Of a stretch of DNA of 40,532 nt, positions 38,307-40,532 are shown one piece after another (the first letter of the stretch is position 1; each line of letters starts with the position of its first letter). The DNA is from Parcubacteria group bacterium GW2011_GWC1_41_7 (GTDB lineage: Bacteria > Patescibacteriota > Minisyncoccia > UBA6257 > HR35): positions 1-40,532 of the forward strand of contig LCBW01000001.1 in assembly GCA_000997465.1 (NCBI GenBank), written 5' to 3'. Made by a program: the position numbers and the translations under genes. Under the pieces are notes generated by a model. It had not been told where the DNA came from, ran no database searches, and worked only from the letters and a program-made list of their open reading frames with translations.

Positions 38307-40088
38307 TTATGATTGTATGGGAATTTCTTTGGATTTTGGCAATATCGGTTTTTCAGGAAAACTTACAAAAAAGGTAGTTCCCTCCCGTTCTCTTGTTTCA
38401 AACCAAATTTTCCCCTGATGACCGTGCGTAATAATTTTCGAAATCATCAACCCCATACCGGTTCCCACATTTCTTCCCTCAACGGCATTTTTTGCTCGAA
38501 ATACTTCTTGAAAAATAAAACTTTGATCTTCTTTGGGAATGCCGATGCCCGTATCTTTTATGGAAACAACGTATCCATTTTGCTTTACTATCTTCAATGC
38601 TATTGTCCCACCAAGCTTGTTGTATATAATTGCATTGTCAATAAGGTAATCGAATAGCTTATACAGCGCGCGCTTATCTCCATTGATACTTACATTTTTT
38701 GCGGCAACCTCATCTTCCCAATGCCATGAAATACTTTTTTCTTTTACTGCGTTCTCCCTCGCCTGCAATGCAACGCTTAGCGCATCATGCAAAAAAACCT
38801 GATCCACATGCTGTTGATTCTTATACGGATTGTAGGCAAATCCAATATCGGAGAGAAAAATAGCATCTTGAACAATTTCAGCTAAGTTTTTATGACTTTC
38901 TTTAATACTCTTTACTTCATCAGATTGTTCTCCTTTTAGTGATTCCAAAGACCACCCAATCACCGCAAGTGGCGTATTAAGCTGGTGCGCAACCGTTGTC
39001 ATGAATTTATCCTTTACAACAGACAATTCTTTTTGTTTCTCCAGTGCCCTGCGCAAATACTTTTGCCGCACACGCAAAACCTTAAGCCGTTGAACTGCCT
39101 GAACGCTAAGCGCCATGCTGTTGAATTGATTTCCTAAATCTTCCAATTCATCTCCTGTTTTTATCTGTACACGAAAATTAAAATTGCCCTGCCCGATTTC
39201 TTTTGATCCGTGAAGAAGCGTTCGAATAGGGCGCACCATTTTATCCGACACAATCAAAGAAACCACGAATACAATAAAGAGCGAAATAAGAAGCAGGAAT
39301 AAAATTTGCTTACCAATGTCCCAAATAATAGCTCCAACTTCTGAAAATGGCCATTCCGCAACAATGGTCCACCCTAGCTGTGGCGTTGTTTTTTCAACAT
39401 GCAACGTTGATTCATTTTCATCCGGAGCTCCCAGTCCCGGTTCAATATCAAGCGAGTGCGCAAGAAGCTTTTTATTTTTGTCAAACAAATAAATATATCC
39501 GCTCTTTCCTAAAACAGACGTTTTAACAATATTTTCAATTTGAGAAAGTCGTACTGTTCCAAATACAACTCCGATGACTTGTTGTCGCGCATTAAACACC
39601 GGCTCTGCAATGGACACAAACGGAGCTCTACGGGCAAATCGAACATCACTGACATAGCGCTTTCCCTGGCTTGCGGAGAAAAATTCTTTTGATCGGTCAA
39701 AAATTGCATATTCTCCGGAATAATCAGAAGAGCGGGCACTATACGTTTGTGTTCCAAGCGTACACTCTCTGTCCACTGCGCATAAAAACCCGACTTCTAC
39801 AAAATCGGCATTTGCAGAGAGAGCGTTTTGAGCGATACTTTGTTGAATAGAAAGAGGAACCTGGGAAACACTGCTATAACTTACATGCACATCAAGTTGA
39901 GTAAATAATCCTTCAAAAAAACGCAAAATTTCTGTTGATTTTTGATTCAGTAAATTTTCTTCAATCAATAAAACATCTTGACGGTGCACAAAATACACCG
40001 AATAGATAACGACACTTCCCAAAATAATCACCGGCGTAACGGTAAGAACAAGAAAATAGCGAAAGAATTTTTTTTGAAATTTTGTCAT
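38307..40088 (-). CDS. membrane sensor histidine kinase (Cache-HAMP-HisKA-HATPase)
   Basis: Positions use the longer frame (597 residues, GTG 40100). It has a first membrane helix (16-38), an extracytoplasmic Cache-like sensor (40-255), a second helix (265-285), HAMP (286-335), a coiled region, the HisKA box with H372 (AHQLNTPLAV) and the HATPase boxes: N-box DNAIIYN, G1 DTGIGIP and G2 GTGMGL. It autophosphorylates on signal binding. ATG 40088 is preferred because GAAGAAGGG precedes it, and TATAAT (40103-40108) lies 14 bases upstream. No response regulator is adjacent, so it is an orphan kinase here. The ligand is unknown. Confidence 0.93.
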   Translation of the reverse strand: MTKFQKKFFRYFLVLTVTPVIILGSVVIYSVYFVHRQDVLLIEENLLNQKSTEILRFFEGLFTQLDVHVSYSSVSQVPLSIQQSIAQNALSANADFVEVGFLCAVDRECTLGTQTYSARSSDYSGEYAIFDRSKEFFSASQGKRYVSDVRFARRAPFVSIAEPVFNARQQVIGVVFGTVRLSQIENIVKTSVLGKSGYIYLFDKNKKLLAHSLDIEPGLGAPDENESTLHVEKTTPQLGWTIVAEWPFSEVGAIIWDIGKQILFLLLISLFIVFVVSLIVSDKMVRPIRTLLHGSKEIGQGNFNFRVQIKTGDELEDLGNQFNSMALSVQAVQRLKVLRVRQKYLRRALEKQKELSVVKDKFMTTVAHQLNTPLAVIGWSLESLKGEQSDEVKSIKESHKNLAEIVQDAIFLSDIGFAYNPYKNQQHVDQVFLHDALSVALQARENAVKEKSISWHWEDEVAAKNVSINGDKRALYKLFDYLIDNAIIYNKLGGTIALKIVKQNGYVVSIKDTGIGIPKEDQSFIFQEVFRAKNAVEGRNVGTGMGLMISKIITHGHQGKIWFETREREGTTFFVSFPEKPILPKSKEIPIQS

Positions 40089-40144
40089 ACCCTTCTTCAC
40101 TTATTATAGGGCGCATTTCGCTAAAAAACCGTGTGCATAGCGTA

Positions 40145-40532
40145 TCACCGCTGAAATAATTCAAGTACCCGATTAACCGATACATCGGATGATTGAATAA
40201 CAAGTCCATTTTTTTGCACAGCGGGCAAAAAAGTTTTTTTTACAACAGCAGTATCGCGAATCCAAAGCATATCAAGATCAAGAAATGTATTTTTATTCCA
40301 AAATGATTGCACGGCGGCATCTGGAAATACAAACAACATGCCGTCAATGTGACGTGGGACATGCTTGACAAACATGAGCCCCTGTTGGCGCTGGATGCTG
40401 CTTGTTGCAACAAATACACGAAGATTTTTTCCTTCAATAGAAAAATTTTGAACAGGCATATCAGGAAAATATGACTCTCTCCCCAAAAACCAAAACAGCA
40501 AAACAGCAAAAAAAAGAACTACAAAAACAACT
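40145..40532 (-). CDS. DUF192 protein with an N-terminal membrane anchor, start outside the window
   Basis: The frame is open to the window's right edge, so the true start lies beyond. The visible part begins with a hydrophobic helix (VVFVVLFFAVLLFWFLG) and then a DUF192 domain: RVFVATSSIQRQQGLMF, GMLFVFPDA, FWNKNTFLDLDMLWI. Related proteins usually have FWMKNT. DUF192 proteins are small, often secreted or membrane-attached, and of unknown function. A TTG at 40501 could start a shorter protein but would cut through the hydrophobic helix. The gene precedes the kinase by 56 bases on the same strand. Confidence 0.85.
   Translation of the reverse strand, partial: VVFVVLFFAVLLFWFLGRESYFPDMPVQNFSIEGKNLRVFVATSSIQRQQGLMFVKHVPRHIDGMLFVFPDAAVQSFWNKNTFLDLDMLWIRDTAVVKKTFLPAVQKNGLVIQSSDVSVNRVLELFQR

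Overview
The window reads as chromosomal DNA of a Candidate Phyla Radiation (Patescibacteria) bacterium, most likely a parcubacterial-type lineage. Four things support this: a low-GC genome with very tight gene packing; CPR-flavoured families (a DUF5652 protein, a stand-alone MetRS-type tRNA-binding domain, a single-chain glycyl-tRNA synthetase, VirB2/TrbC-like membrane modules); a VirD4/TraG-like ATPase without an obvious full secretion cluster; and a Gram-positive-like, peptidoglycan-centred envelope set. TGA is used as a stop (for example rsmH and the cyclase gene), so this is not a code-25 lineage. Placement is inferred from gene content only, since no rRNA or tRNA was seen.

Layout. 1-4.7 kb (mainly minus): a truncated small membrane protein, recR, a GC-rich plus-strand orphan with a GC-rich repeat cluster, dnaB, an apparent stand-alone structured RNA (2782-2911), rplI and a ctp protease. 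4.7-12.1 kb (plus): recO with a 36-bp in-frame tandem duplication, then an envelope operon (surface Ig-like protein, glyS, and two tandem paralogous two-TM proteins carrying an L,D-transpeptidase and an M15 D,D-peptidase), then murC. 12.3-18.8 kb (minus): a small membrane protein with htpX, the start of a dcw cluster (mraZ, rsmH, ftsL-like, ftsI) and murB. An 839-bp intergenic region upstream of mraZ holds an 86-bp inverted repeat pair, MraZ-type boxes, a 14-residue Lys/Ala peptide frame and a strong terminator. 18.8-27.4 kb: pepA, a tRNA-binding domain, corrinoid adenosyltransferase, a VTT-like membrane protein, DUF5652, secA, a GC-rich Cys-rich orphan, two small hypotheticals and a MurF-like ligase lacking the usual N-terminal domain. 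27.5-28.8 kb: an NRAMP-related transporter whose exceptionally strong ribosome-binding site is buried in a 17-bp stem. 28.8-34.3 kb (minus): an operon of two hypotheticals, a VirD4/TraG-like ATPase, rmuC and gapA. 34.4-40.5 kb: a class III nucleotidyl cyclase, a PlsC-HAD fusion, an ATP-cone/Mrr nuclease, a Cache-HAMP histidine kinase and a DUF192 protein cut by the window edge.

How it works together. The dominant theme is envelope building and remodelling: murB, murC, the MurF-like ligase, ftsI/ftsL/rsmH/mraZ, LD- and DD-peptidases on a shared membrane anchor, ctp, htpX and secA. To this are added nucleotide and two-component signalling and DNA upkeep (recR, recO, rmuC, dnaB). A recurrent regulatory signature is a -10-like hexamer placed 6-11 nt before the start codon of promoter-proximal genes, which suggests that leaderless mRNAs are common here. 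Strong Shine-Dalgarno sequences are found mainly on the GC-rich orphan genes and on the hairpin-controlled NRAMP gene.
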